From Paracoccaceae bacterium (GTDB lineage Bacteria; Pseudomonadota; Alphaproteobacteria; Rhodobacterales; Rhodobacteraceae): a stretch of 64,000 nucleotides of DNA. The notes beneath the pieces are model-generated. The model worked only from the letters and a program-made list of their open reading frames with translations. It was not told the DNA's origin and did not search any database. The stretch is taken from positions 1 to 64,000 of the forward strand of contig JAJEBQ010000043.1 in assembly GCA_022822495.1 (NCBI GenBank), written 5' to 3'. The translations under genes were made by a program, and so were the position numbers. Positions 40,418 through 50,181 of the stretch are shown one piece after another. Every line of letters begins with the position of its first letter. Within the stretch, counting starts at the first letter, position 1.

Positions 40418-40834
40418 TTAACCAACAATTTCAATTTCACTAAAAAAGAAGGCAATTTCTTGTGCTGCCGTGTCAGGGCCATCAGAACCATGGACCGAAT
40501 TTTCTGTCAATGAAACAGCCAGCTCTTTTCTAATTGTACCGGGTTTGGCCTCTGCCGGATTGGTTGCTCCCATAACTTCACGATTCACCGCAATTGCATC
40601 ATGTCCTTCCAGAACCTGGACGGTCACCGGACCTGAACACATAAAAATACACAGTTCATCAAAAAATGGTCTTTCAGAATGAACGGCGTAGAATTGTTCA
40701 GCTTCTCGACGCGATAAATGAATTCTCTTTTGAGCAACTACCCGCAAACCTGCAGCCTCAAGCATGGCAACTATTTTCCCGCAGATATTTCGTCTCGTAG
40801 CATCGGGTTTGATTATTGAAAGTGTTCTTTCCAC
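40418..40834 (-). CDS. ndk: Nucleoside diphosphate kinase
   Basis: Equalises nucleoside triphosphate pools by transferring phosphate through a histidine. The 138-residue protein starts [16 protein letters not shown] and contains the invariant [12 protein letters not shown] with the phospho-histidine, and [16 protein letters not shown] for nucleotide binding. Length and order are standard. Confidence 0.97.
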   Translation of the reverse strand: MERTLSIIKPDATRRNICGKIVAMLEAAGLRVVAQKRIHLSRREAEQFYAVHSERPFFDELCIFMCSGPVTVQVLEGHDAIAVNREVMGATNPAEAKPGTIRKELAVSLTENSVHGSDGPDTAAQEIAFFFSEIEIVG

Positions 40835-40962
40835 TACCTTGGCTCCCTTCTCTTCTAACTGAGTTTGATTATACTGATATCAAATTCTGGCACTGATATT
40901 TTTGGGAAAATAGATTTTTAGAAAGAAATTTCTACACCATATGACAGATATTATTATAGTCC

Positions 40963-41442
40963 TTAAATCTCTTCTTGCAGAACTGTGTTAGCTTCCGCCT
41001 TTAATTTCCAGTTACTTTTTTCCTGGCTAAACAGTTTCATCGGGTATCCCAACCCTGAGAAAGTTTTCCACTTTTTCCGTGAGGCCTGAAGTTCCTCTTT
41101 ATCGTTTTGGTTGAATATGACCATGACACGGACAAACTTTGTAACTTCATCCGGCTCAACCTTGCTGTTTCCATTAGCGATCATAACATGGGGATTATTC
41201 GTATAAACCAGTTTGTCCGAAATTAATACCGGCTGGTAGGGATCAAATTCAGAACCGATTTTCCCTAATCCTAAAAAACGATTGTTGGGTTGCACCCACA
41301 ATTGCTCATGGAAAAAATCCACTTCCTTAACCCCCGAACATAACAATAGTATTTTCCACTCCATGCTTCGGCATTTTTCCAATAACTTCATAAGAAGGTT
41401 GGCTGGCGGTCCATCAGATTGATAAAAGTAGATTTCAACCAT
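40963..41442 (-). CDS. holC: DNA polymerase III chi subunit
   Basis: Links the clamp loader to single-stranded-DNA-binding protein. The 159-residue protein begins MVEIYFYQSDGP and has LLMKLLEKCRSMEWKILLLC and VDFFHEQLWVQP, the usual chi pattern, then the family's ISDKLVYTNNPHVMIANG. It overlaps the pepA stop by 8 bases, the same pepA-holC order seen in many proteobacteria. Confidence 0.9.
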   Translation of the reverse strand: MVEIYFYQSDGPPANLLMKLLEKCRSMEWKILLLCSGVKEVDFFHEQLWVQPNNRFLGLGKIGSEFDPYQPVLISDKLVYTNNPHVMIANGNSKVEPDEVTKFVRVMVIFNQNDKEELQASRKKWKTFSGLGYPMKLFSQEKSNWKLKAEANTVLQEEI

Positions 41443-42901
41443 CGTTTAAAAAGGAATTATAAATCAAATTTAATATTGATCTTACTCCCCAACCTGATGG
41501 ACCCTTGGGCGAAAAAGGTCCTTCCTTGGCAGGAAATGCTACCCCGGCTATATCCAGATGAATCCAAGGAGTGTCTTCTTTGACAAACCGCAGTAGAAAC
41601 TGTGCTGCAGTAATAGCACCAGCATAGGGTCCACCGATGTTTTTCATGTCAGCCAGTCTGGATTCCAGCATTTTATCGTAGGTTTCATCAAGAGGTTGAC
41701 GCCATGCTTTTTCACCTTCAAAATCAGCTGATTTCAGGAAGCGATCACAAAACGCATCGTTATTGGAAAATAATCCAGCGTATTCATGTCCCAAGCTAAC
41801 AACGATTGCTCCGGTCAAAGTAGCAAGATTGATCATCCACTTGGGTTTATATTCTTCTTGGGTATACCAAAGAATGTCGGCAAGTACCAATCGTCCTTCT
41901 GCATCAGTATTCAGGACCTCTACTGTGTCTCCCTTCAACGACGCAACAATATCTCCAGGTCTCTGAGCAGCGCTGCCTGGCATGTTTTCAACGAGACCAA
42001 CAATGCCAACAACATTGGCTTTGGCTTTCTCCAGGGCCAAAGCTTTCATTATGCCTGAAACAACACCAGCCCCAGCCATATCCATGGTCATTTGCTCCAT
42101 TCCTTTTGCGGGTTTGAGTGATATACCACCTGTGTCAAAACAAACACCCTTACCCACCACTGCGACAGGATCATCTTTGCAACCTTGCCAGTGCATAATC
42201 ACAACCTTGGAGGGGCTAGCAGATCCTTCTCCTACAGCGAGTAAGGTATTCATACCAAGTTGTCTTAATTCCTTCTCTTCAAGAATTTTGACATTTATTC
42301 CCAACGCACTCAAGTCACCAAGACGTTTAGCAAAACTTTCGGTAGTTAACGTGTTGGCAGGTTCATTGACCAAATCCCTCGTGAAGAAGGTCCCCTTGAC
42401 TGAATTTAATAGTGGCTTAAATCCCTTGTCGGCATGGTCAGGGTTTTTACATAGAACGGTGCAAGTTGTCACCTTGTCTTTTTCATCTGTCTTTTTGGTT
42501 TTGAATTTGTCAAATTTATAAGCCTTGAGTACCAATCCTTCAGCCAAATATTCTGCCTTAGTTCGTTCACAAGCAATCATTAGGTCGTTACTGAGGGCCA
42601 GTTTGCCGAGTTTGGAACCCGCCTTTCGCATGTTCATTTCATTAACCTTGCGGGGAATCTTTAGAATAATAAGCTTTTTTGCCTTATAATCTGCCGGAAA
42701 ATTGATAGTGATGAAATCATTTTCGGATAATTTTTGGAAAGATTCTGATTGGAGGTATCTATTGTGATCAATTTTAGTTAGTGGTTGCCAAATATCCCCT
42801 TCTGGAGTAGCTAGAATTACAACAACACCATCAAATGAAGTTAATTGCTTTAGAGTTTTTCGATTTAAACCCGAGAAGTCTATTGGAATTGGGTTTTCCA
42901 T
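41435..42901 (-). CDS. pepA: Leucyl aminopeptidase (M17)
   Basis: A cytosolic two-metal aminopeptidase. The C-terminal catalytic domain contains VVGKGVCFDTGGISLKPAKGMEQM (metal-binding Lys and Asp), NTDAEGRLVLADILWYT (the M17 signature with Asp, Glu and active-site Arg) and ATLTGAIVVSLG. The N-terminal macro-like domain is less conserved, as usual. The ATG at 42901 is chosen with GAGG just upstream; a GTG two codons earlier is the alternative. It is divergent from lptF, as in many gamma- and alphaproteobacteria. Confidence 0.95.
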   Translation of the reverse strand: MENPIPIDFSGLNRKTLKQLTSFDGVVVILATPEGDIWQPLTKIDHNRYLQSESFQKLSENDFITINFPADYKAKKLIILKIPRKVNEMNMRKAGSKLGKLALSNDLMIACERTKAEYLAEGLVLKAYKFDKFKTKKTDEKDKVTTCTVLCKNPDHADKGFKPLLNSVKGTFFTRDLVNEPANTLTTESFAKRLGDLSALGINVKILEEKELRQLGMNTLLAVGEGSASPSKVVIMHWQGCKDDPVAVVGKGVCFDTGGISLKPAKGMEQMTMDMAGAGVVSGIMKALALEKAKANVVGIVGLVENMPGSAAQRPGDIVASLKGDTVEVLNTDAEGRLVLADILWYTQEEYKPKWMINLATLTGAIVVSLGHEYAGLFSNNDAFCDRFLKSADFEGEKAWRQPLDETYDKMLESRLADMKNIGGPYAGAITAAQFLLRFVKEDTPWIHLDIAGVAFPAKEGPFSPKGPSGWGVRSILNLIYNSFLNDG

Positions 42902-43006
42902 GTGCACCTCAAATAAAATTGTTAGATATGGAAGGAAAAGGTTCGCTGTTGGCTTTTTACAGGACCCTAATATTTACTGTCGCTTAAATTATATTAAAAT
43001 TTATTA

Positions 43007-44086
43007 ATGCCAATAACTTTATTTCGTTACACTTTCATTCGTTTGGCGGTCGGATTCATATTCTTTATGGCTATCTTTGCCGGCTTGAATTGGGTCAATC
43101 TGCTGGTGCGAAGTATTGATTTGCTAATGGCTGAAATCCAATACCCAAGATATCTGCTACAACATTTGCTTCTGGTCTTTGTTGTAGCCCTTGATCGAGT
43201 AGTTCCAATTTCAGCCTTCCTGGCCACGATATATGTTCTCATCAAAATGCGAAATAGTCATGAATTAACTATCCAGCAAACCATGGGTTTGGGTAAATTG
43301 GGGATATCTTTCCCTATTATTGCCTTTGCTCTCACCATTGGCGTTTTTGAGGGTCTATTGAAATTTGAATTTCGTCCCTATAGCGATAACAAAATTGTTG
43401 AGGTCATATCAGAGCTCGAATGGGCTTTGGACAAATACAGGATAAAACCTGGGCGTTTTTTGGATTTTCAGGATGGCCGTACCATCATCACGGAAGGTGT
43501 TGGTGAAGAAGGCGAATTGAATGATTTGGTCATACATTTTGATTCACAAGATAATGACAATTCACGGTTATGGGTTTCGGCCGATACCGGACAGATAAAT
43601 TATTCTCCTGATCAAAAGGAATTCGTACTTTCAGAGGGTCAAATACTTACTCAAGTTAACCAGGAAGAAGAGGTAGAGACCATGATCGTAATCAAATTTT
43701 CAGATACTCTCACCTTTACTGAAGAAAGAATGGTAAAGCCCTTTTCCGCGAATCTGAGAACAAAAGGTATCGTTGATCAGGTTCTGAGTGAAGAGGGGCT
43801 GTCGCCATGGTTGAAAATAGAGATTCATGAAAGGATACAAAAAACCCTATTTTCATTTTTTGTAGTTCTTTGTGGGGGTATAGTATTAATTTTGTGTTAT
43901 AAACAGGGTTGGAACAACTTCCTGTCTATTGCCATTGCAACATTGTTGGTTATGGGTAGTTATGTCTTGGGAAATCGTTTGGAGCCTGCCAATTATGTAG
44001 ATCACACTTTTCCAGTTCAGTCATATATCTCTACTGTACCGCTGATACTTTTTTTTCTTGGCTGGATATTTTACAACAGACAGTGA
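43007..44086 (+). CDS. lptF: LPS export permease LptF
   Basis: One of two inner-membrane permeases that, with LptB, extract lipopolysaccharide for transport to the outer membrane. The 359-residue protein has the LptF/LptG plan: two pairs of helices at about 10-120 with FLATIYVLIKMRNSHELTIQQTMG, a periplasmic beta-jellyroll region at about 130-260, and two further helices near the end. Assignment as LptF rather than LptG rests on its being first after pepA. LptG follows after a 221-base gap. Confidence 0.85.
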   Translation: MPITLFRYTFIRLAVGFIFFMAIFAGLNWVNLLVRSIDLLMAEIQYPRYLLQHLLLVFVVALDRVVPISAFLATIYVLIKMRNSHELTIQQTMGLGKLGISFPIIAFALTIGVFEGLLKFEFRPYSDNKIVEVISELEWALDKYRIKPGRFLDFQDGRTIITEGVGEEGELNDLVIHFDSQDNDNSRLWVSADTGQINYSPDQKEFVLSEGQILTQVNQEEEVETMIVIKFSDTLTFTEERMVKPFSANLRTKGIVDQVLSEEGLSPWLKIEIHERIQKTLFSFFVVLCGGIVLILCYKQGWNNFLSIAIATLLVMGSYVLGNRLEPANYVDHTFPVQSYISTVPLILFFLGWIFYNRQ

Positions 44087-44307
44087 TTAACCAGGGGCCT
44101 AGCATTGTGGATATAAGAATCTACACGAATCATCTTGTTCATGAGGCGAAACTAGTATGGTATTATCACAATTGACAGAGTATAAATCGCTTTACCAAGC
44201 ATATAGGTTATGTTTTAATCCTCAAGGACTAGTAATTTGTTTGTTAAATTGACTTAGTTACATTTGAATTAAATTCTTCGGCAATCAGGATTAGGGGTTA
44301 ATATTTT

Positions 44308-45651
44308 GTGATCATATATCGGTATATCACAAGGAAGTTTATTCGATCTCTTCTAATTGTACTGATAGCCTTTCTTTGTTTGGGTTATATCCAAGAATTG
44401 GCAACTGGTGCCGGGGCTACCCTTGAAGGTGAAGGATCCTACACTCTTGAAAGATTGCTCCTCATACTTTTTTTTGTTCCCCAATTTATCTTTGAAAATC
44501 TTCCCATGGTGTTTCTGCTTGGATCACTGCACTTTTCCATATTCCTATTACGTAGCAAGGAGTATTTGGCGATAAAGACCTCCGGTAGAAAAGGTCAAAA
44601 CATAACTGTTGTAGTAATGTTTGTAGCCTTTCTTTTGGGACTTGTTAGTCTCTTTCTGGTTAATCCCCTAGTCGCATGGACCAATATTGAGTCTCAACTA
44701 TTATTGAGTAAGGGTTCTGATGAAAATCTTGTAGATATTAAACAAGAAAGACTCTGGTTTCAGCTAGAAATACAAGAGAATAATGCCATAATTCGAGCAT
44801 CAAGATTAAATACAGGCAATGACAATCAGATACATTTGGAAGATGTTGAGATTTTACTCAAGGACAACGAAGGCACTCCACTAGAAAATTATTGTAAAGC
44901 CAAAGAGATAATCGTTCACGATCAATACCTTGAAATACCTCCTGAAAGTCAATGCGATCTGGACTCAGCACTAACTAGAAGTACTGATATTGGTACCGAA
45001 ACCCTGCGGGTTCTTATCAAAACAGATATTTCCCCTGAGGATTTTGTTGCTCTAATACCACTGAATCAAACAACCCTATGGACAGGTATCAGAATTGCGG
45101 AAACGTTTGAAAAACTTGGCCTATCGGTAAGTGCCCATGAACAACGCGTCTACTTATTCTCACTGATTGCCCTGCCCTTTTTACTCTCCTTTATGGTAGG
45201 CTTAGGTGCAGGTGTCTTACCTTTTTTTGAATTTTCTGGGTTGTATAAGGGATCATTCCTGGTCTTTCTCTTTGGTCTGGGGATATTCTTTCTAGACAAG
45301 GTCTTGCATTCCTTTGTGATAAATCAGGATTTCCCTGTCTTGATTGCCGCTCTATTTTTTCCTTTCCCAGTGTTGATTGCGTTAAGTTTAATTATAGGAG
45401 TTGCACCTCTAGCCAAGTTTCGGCTACCAAAATATGAAAAAAGTTTTATGCCGTTTGCATTAAGATGGTTATCACTTTATTTCCTAAATTTAATTGTAAA
45501 CTATTTCTTATTTTCTCAGTTCTTGATTTCTGAGTATGGAGCATTGATTTTTGCACCTGTTTCGGTGCTATTGCTCCTTGTCCTAATGCCCTATTTGGAA
45601 AATCAAGGAAAACATATTCTGAAAATTAGATCCAGACGCTTCAGGTTTTAG
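44308..45651 (+). CDS. lptG: LPS export permease LptG
   Basis: Second permease of the LPS exporter. The 447-residue protein starts with MIIYRYITRKFIRSLLIVLIAFL from a GTG codon and has MVFLLGSLHFSIFLLRSKEYLAIKTSG, the coupling-helix region of the family. A periplasmic domain (about 150-280) and a C-terminal helix set follow. It is longer than typical LptG at about 360 residues because of extra hydrophobic helices after residue 350 (WLSLYFLNLIVNYFLFSQFLI and ALIFAPVSVLLLLVLM). LptF and LptG labels could be exchanged. Confidence 0.82.
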   Translation: MIIYRYITRKFIRSLLIVLIAFLCLGYIQELATGAGATLEGEGSYTLERLLLILFFVPQFIFENLPMVFLLGSLHFSIFLLRSKEYLAIKTSGRKGQNITVVVMFVAFLLGLVSLFLVNPLVAWTNIESQLLLSKGSDENLVDIKQERLWFQLEIQENNAIIRASRLNTGNDNQIHLEDVEILLKDNEGTPLENYCKAKEIIVHDQYLEIPPESQCDLDSALTRSTDIGTETLRVLIKTDISPEDFVALIPLNQTTLWTGIRIAETFEKLGLSVSAHEQRVYLFSLIALPFLLSFMVGLGAGVLPFFEFSGLYKGSFLVFLFGLGIFFLDKVLHSFVINQDFPVLIAALFFPFPVLIALSLIIGVAPLAKFRLPKYEKSFMPFALRWLSLYFLNLIVNYFLFSQFLISEYGALIFAPVSVLLLLVLMPYLENQGKHILKIRSRRFRF

Positions 45652-45825
45652 TTTTCTTGAATGAAAGGGAAGGCCATAATTCTACTCGCGCGTTGTTTAC
45701 AAACCATATTCTATCAATAACACCCATGTTTTTCTTCGATTTTACCAACGTAAAAAGCCAAATGAATGAGTCTGTGCAACTTATACCTTCCATCATTTGC
45801 TCAAACATTATATAGGTTATCGACC

Positions 45826-47982
45826 ATGTTTGATAAAAGTCGAACTGTGAAAATTGGTTCTTTAATTAAATTTGCTCTTATTGGGTTTATCCTGTTCATC
45901 GGGGCTACAAAAGTTGGTTTCACTCAAGAGGAACCAAAAGTTTCGCTACTTGCCGATGCAGTATTTGTTGAGGCAGATGGGCAATTGTTGGCTATAGGTA
46001 ATGTAAAGATTTCTTATGACAATCTCATTCTTCATGCTGAACAGGTTCAATTCGATAACGAAAATTATACCATTAAAGGTCCATTATATATATCCGATCA
46101 ATCGGGTACACAGGCTGTAGCTGATTTCGCTAGTCTTTCAGAAGATTACCAGAGGGGTATCATCGAAAGACTAAGAATCTTATACAAGAACCGATTACAA
46201 ATCACATCGGGAACTGTGAAAAGAACCAATGGCAGTTTAATCTTTTTCAACAATCTGATTACAACCTGTGAGGTATGTACAGCGGGGGAAAAACCGGTTT
46301 GGTATTTTCAAGCTGATTCCATGACGCTAAGAGAGGAGGATGGCAGGATTCATCTCAAGAATGTAACATTCAAGATTTGGGATGTACCATTATTATACCT
46401 TCCTTGGTTTTCTATTGGTAGTCCGGCATCTGGTCGACAAAGTGGCTTTTTGGTACCAGAAGCACGGTATAAAAGTGGCCGTGGGTTAGAAGCCAAAATT
46501 CCCTATTATCTTGTCCTGAGTGATAGGTCTGATTTAATCCTTTCGTTTGGTCGTACGCCAGCTAAAAAACCGGGTTATAATCTGGAATTCAGAAATAACA
46601 CGAATTCAGGCTGGATATTCTTCGAAGCTGCTTATCCCTTTAGGAAAAAGGAAAATTTAGGGCTTTTCCAAACGGATTTGGTACTCAAGGGTGTTCAAAA
46701 ACCTGACGAAACATCGCAGATTAGTTTTCTGATAACTGATACAAGCCCCGACAACAAATCGTATCCAGAAGGACTTTTCCCGGTTGATAACAAACTGGTC
46801 TTTCTAGAGGCAACTAAAATTTTACCTATTGGTAAACTGAGTTTTAGGTCAATTGATATCAGTTCTATTAATTTTCCTGAACCGCCTCCTGAAAAAGATG
46901 AAGAGGAGGAAAAAGAGGACGAAGAAGAAGAAAAGAAAAACAAGTTTGAACGGCTCGTCAGTTTGGGTTTCAAAACCAATGATCTCTTGCCAAATTCAAG
47001 AGCAATTCTAACCTTTGACTTTAAATTGAATTCAACCCTGCAGGATCAGGACCTCAATAACTACAAGCATGGATCCGTATTGGCACGGCTATCCGACACA
47101 AGAATTTTAAGCTCGGGTTTTAAAACTTCTACAACTCTCTTCTTATTAGGCGAGATGTATAACCAGGATATCCCCGATACTAAGAAGCATGAAAACTATG
47201 GCCGTGCCATGATTGTAAATAATCTCTCATTCCCTCTCATCCTTTCAAGTGGCAACAATCATCAATCCTTAACACCCTTTATCCAAACGGTATATTCGCG
47301 TGATAATAATATCGTCTTGCCAACAAGACCCGAGCCCTTACAAGTTATCGACCGGAGTAAGTTTTTGGCAAATCATCAAGATATTACCGAATCCTGGGTA
47401 AGAGATGGTCAGGAAATCAGTCTGGGATTAAAGTATTTTACGACCTTCAATAACAACACATTGGATTTGATATTTGGCAAAACTTTCCTTGATGCTGAAG
47501 GAGATCCTGAATATGTCCATTATCGTAGTAAGGAGAGTCATTATTTCGCTGAGGGTATTCTTGAATTGGGAGATAATATAGAAATACGCTCAATGACAGT
47601 TGGTGATAACAAATTTCGTGCAGTCAGCAGTTTTTCCCAGCTTTCGCTGTTGGATAATGATTATGAATTAGGGGTTTCATATGGCTGGATCAGAGGAGAT
47701 GATAACAAGGACAAGTCTGAGGCCTTAAGTTCCTATCTCAAGGTTCCGCTTTCGGACCAGTGGTCTGGATTTGCCAATGTTGATCACGACATTCTTGGAC
47801 ATTCCAAAAGAGAAATTGAATTGGGTGCAGTCTATCATCACCAATGTTTAACAGTTGAAATTTCTGGCAAGAGAACTCTTAAAACAGATACAGTTGACAA
47901 AACCAACCCTGATTATACGATTGGACTTAATTTGATAGGAATTACTTCAGCAAGTACTTTATCTACAAAAAAATGTAATTAG
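45826..47982 (+). CDS. lptD: Outer-membrane LPS assembly protein LptD
   Basis: The beta-barrel protein that inserts lipopolysaccharide into the outer leaflet. The ATG at 45826 begins a signal peptide (IKFALIGFILFIGATKVGFTQ) after a short basic start; an earlier ATG at 45766 would bury the signal. An OstA/LptA-like N-terminal domain (EADGQLLAIGNVKISYDNLILHAEQVQFD) is followed by the LptD barrel domain with PWFSIGSPASGRQSGFLVPEARY. An acidic low-complexity run (EKDEEEEKEDEEEEKKNK, near 46895) interrupts the barrel and is unusual. The cysteine pairs needed for LptD disulfides include CEVC at about residue 155. Confidence 0.92.
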   Translation: MFDKSRTVKIGSLIKFALIGFILFIGATKVGFTQEEPKVSLLADAVFVEADGQLLAIGNVKISYDNLILHAEQVQFDNENYTIKGPLYISDQSGTQAVADFASLSEDYQRGIIERLRILYKNRLQITSGTVKRTNGSLIFFNNLITTCEVCTAGEKPVWYFQADSMTLREEDGRIHLKNVTFKIWDVPLLYLPWFSIGSPASGRQSGFLVPEARYKSGRGLEAKIPYYLVLSDRSDLILSFGRTPAKKPGYNLEFRNNTNSGWIFFEAAYPFRKKENLGLFQTDLVLKGVQKPDETSQISFLITDTSPDNKSYPEGLFPVDNKLVFLEATKILPIGKLSFRSIDISSINFPEPPPEKDEEEEKEDEEEEKKNKFERLVSLGFKTNDLLPNSRAILTFDFKLNSTLQDQDLNNYKHGSVLARLSDTRILSSGFKTSTTLFLLGEMYNQDIPDTKKHENYGRAMIVNNLSFPLILSSGNNHQSLTPFIQTVYSRDNNIVLPTRPEPLQVIDRSKFLANHQDITESWVRDGQEISLGLKYFTTFNNNTLDLIFGKTFLDAEGDPEYVHYRSKESHYFAEGILELGDNIEIRSMTVGDNKFRAVSSFSQLSLLDNDYELGVSYGWIRGDDNKDKSEALSSYLKVPLSDQWSGFANVDHDILGHSKREIELGAVYHHQCLTVEISGKRTLKTDTVDKTNPDYTIGLNLIGITSASTLSTKKCN

Positions 47983-47987
47983 ATTGT

Positions 47988-49199
47988 ATGTTCATGATAC
48001 GTCTTATCACTTTCATATTTTTCCTCGTATTCCTTATCGCCAAACTCAATTGGGCCTATGGACAAACGAATCTTTTTGCTACGGCCTTCACGGTCAATGG
48101 AGCAGCTGTAAGTAATTATGAAATCGACCAAAAAGTCAGATTTCTTCGCTTACTTGGCGAGGAGGGTGATCTAAGAAGTCTGGCTGAAGAGGAACTCCTT
48201 AAAGAAAAGCTCTACATTCAGGAGACCGAACGTGTTGGTCTGATACTTTCATCACAACAGATACTCGCAACAGCAACTGAATACGCTGAGAACAGAAGCG
48301 ACAACCTGGATGGTTTCATAAGCCGCTTGGGTAGTGCCGGTATTACCAAAGAATCATTTTTCAGTTACATTGAAGCGCAATTGGCCTGGGCCAAATTTGC
48401 TCGAGAAGTTTTTGGATCAAGAATAAGAAACTTACCAGTCCCCGATGTTGATGAAAAACTTTTGCTGGAATATCGAACTGAAACAACTACTGTCAACCTG
48501 CTTGAAATAGTCCTACGAATTGATGAAAACAATCCTGATCAGGCGCAACAAATCGCCCAGGAAATCTATCGTTCTATAAAAACACCAGAGGATTTTTCTA
48601 TTACCGCTCAAAATTATTCAGCTTCCTCAACCAGAGGTGAAGGCGGTGCTGTTGGATGGTTGAATCTGGACAGTATTAGTGGAATATTCAGAAATGCCAT
48701 CAACAGGACTTCAACGGGTCGGGTCTCGGAACCGGTAAGAGTAGATAATCTTTATTATATTTTCTACATCCTTGGCAAAAGAACTGAGTCTTCTGCAGCC
48801 AACTTCGTATCAATTGATTATGCGACCTTACAAATTGATGCGCTCAGTGCTGAACTTGTAGCAAATATCCAAAACACCATAGTCAGTCGTAGCCAGACAT
48901 GTGAAGATTTAACCGAGAACTCATTACAATTCGCGGATTATTTTTCCAGGCAAACGATAAACAGAGATGAATTGGGCGCCTTTGCAGACCCGCTTGAAGG
49001 ATTGGATAACAACGAAGTTACCAGAGTTACTTTGGATGATGGTTCACGGTATATCGTTATGTTGTGTAAACGCAATCTGGTCGATGATGATGAAATCCGA
49101 CAGCAAGTTTTAAATAATCTGCAAGATAGAAAAATTGATGATATGGCCAGAAATCACTATGCTAAGTTGAGGGCCGCTGCGATTGTCCGAAGGAATTAA
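47988..49199 (+). CDS. surA: Periplasmic chaperone/peptidyl-prolyl isomerase SurA
   Basis: Escorts outer-membrane proteins, including LptD, across the periplasm. The 403-residue protein has a signal peptide (LITFIFFLVFLIAKLNWAYGQ). A SurA N-terminal domain follows (AFTVNGAAVSNYEIDQKVRFLRLLG). A parvulin domain spans about residues 155-265 (DFSITAQNYSASSTRGEGGAVGWLNLDSI, VSEPVRVDNLYYIFYILGKR). It lies 5 bases after lptD, the classic lptD-surA order. Only one parvulin domain is evident, as in many alphaproteobacterial SurA proteins. Confidence 0.9.
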   Translation: MFMIRLITFIFFLVFLIAKLNWAYGQTNLFATAFTVNGAAVSNYEIDQKVRFLRLLGEEGDLRSLAEEELLKEKLYIQETERVGLILSSQQILATATEYAENRSDNLDGFISRLGSAGITKESFFSYIEAQLAWAKFAREVFGSRIRNLPVPDVDEKLLLEYRTETTTVNLLEIVLRIDENNPDQAQQIAQEIYRSIKTPEDFSITAQNYSASSTRGEGGAVGWLNLDSISGIFRNAINRTSTGRVSEPVRVDNLYYIFYILGKRTESSAANFVSIDYATLQIDALSAELVANIQNTIVSRSQTCEDLTENSLQFADYFSRQTINRDELGAFADPLEGLDNNEVTRVTLDDGSRYIVMLCKRNLVDDDEIRQQVLNNLQDRKIDDMARNHYAKLRAAAIVRRN

Positions 49200-50181
49200 C
49201 CCCCTAATAGCCTTAACGTCAGGTGAGCCGGCAGGTGTTGGATTAGAACTTGCTATTGGAGCTTGGCAAAAATTAAGGGGAAAACAAGCCTTTTTTCTTA
49301 TTGCCGATCGTAAGCATTTAAGAGATCTTGAAAAGAATTGCCCTTTGGTTGAAATCCAAAGACCCGGAGAATGTCATGATTTATTCAAGCAATCCCTACC
49401 CTTTCTTCATGTGGATTTTCCAACCAATAATTCTCCAGGCACCTACAATCCACAAAATGCCAGAGGTGTCGTTGCGGCAATTGAAGTTGCCGTAAAATTC
49501 GCTTTAGAGGGTAAAGTCTCAGCAGTCTGTACGAACCCAATTACCAAGGATGCTTTTGGCCACGCGGGAAAAGGTGAGTATTCCGGCCATACGGAGTATA
49601 TTTCTCATCTGTGCAAGGTGAATTTTCCTGTAATGATGCTGGCTGGGGAAAAACTAAAGGTTGTTCCTGTAACCCGGCATCTTCCCTTAAGATTGGTTCC
49701 TCAAAATGTAACTTATCACAAGGTTAAGAAAACCATAGCCCTATGCTTGTCGGCCTTGCGGAAAGATTTTGGTCTGCTTCACCCCCGCATTGTCGTTGCA
49801 GGAATGAATCCTCATGCCGGGGAAGGCGGTTTGCTAGGCGCTGAAGAAATGGAGATTATCGATCCGGTTATCAAGGAATTTAAAAGCAAGGGCGAAAATG
49901 TGCAAGGTCCATTTTCGGCCGATACCATGTTTCACGATGACTTCCGAGAAACTTATGATCTGGCTGTTGCAATGTTTCATGATCAGGCATTGATTCCGAT
50001 CAAGACCATAGATTTCTACAAGTCCGTGAATGTAACCCTTGGGCTACCAATCATTCGAACTTCACCTGATCATGGAACTGCCTTAGACAAGGCAGGTAAA
50101 TGGTTGGCTAAGCCAGACAGCTTGATTGAAGCTATTGTACTTGCCGGTAAAATTCACAAGTTCAGATCGAAGAATGTCTGA
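49183..50181 (+). CDS. pdxA: 4-hydroxythreonine-4-phosphate dehydrogenase PdxA
   Basis: Oxidises and decarboxylates 4-phosphohydroxythreonine in pyridoxal phosphate synthesis. The 332-residue protein has ALTSGEPAGVGLELAI at the N terminus, VCTNPITKDAF and GHTEYISHLC, and the metal-binding HDQALIPIKT and TSPDHGTALDKAG. The start is a TTG at 49183 inside the end of surA (17-base overlap). pdxH is at 18.7 kb, so both ends of the DXP-dependent pathway are represented. Confidence 0.94.
   Translation: MSEGINPLIALTSGEPAGVGLELAIGAWQKLRGKQAFFLIADRKHLRDLEKNCPLVEIQRPGECHDLFKQSLPFLHVDFPTNNSPGTYNPQNARGVVAAIEVAVKFALEGKVSAVCTNPITKDAFGHAGKGEYSGHTEYISHLCKVNFPVMMLAGEKLKVVPVTRHLPLRLVPQNVTYHKVKKTIALCLSALRKDFGLLHPRIVVAGMNPHAGEGGLLGAEEMEIIDPVIKEFKSKGENVQGPFSADTMFHDDFRETYDLAVAMFHDQALIPIKTIDFYKSVNVTLGLPIIRTSPDHGTALDKAGKWLAKPDSLIEAIVLAGKIHKFRSKNV

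Noticed and set aside
46695..46979. Serine-rich minus-strand open frame
   Set aside because: It is the antisense of the acidic run in lptD; the serines come from reading Glu codons backwards.
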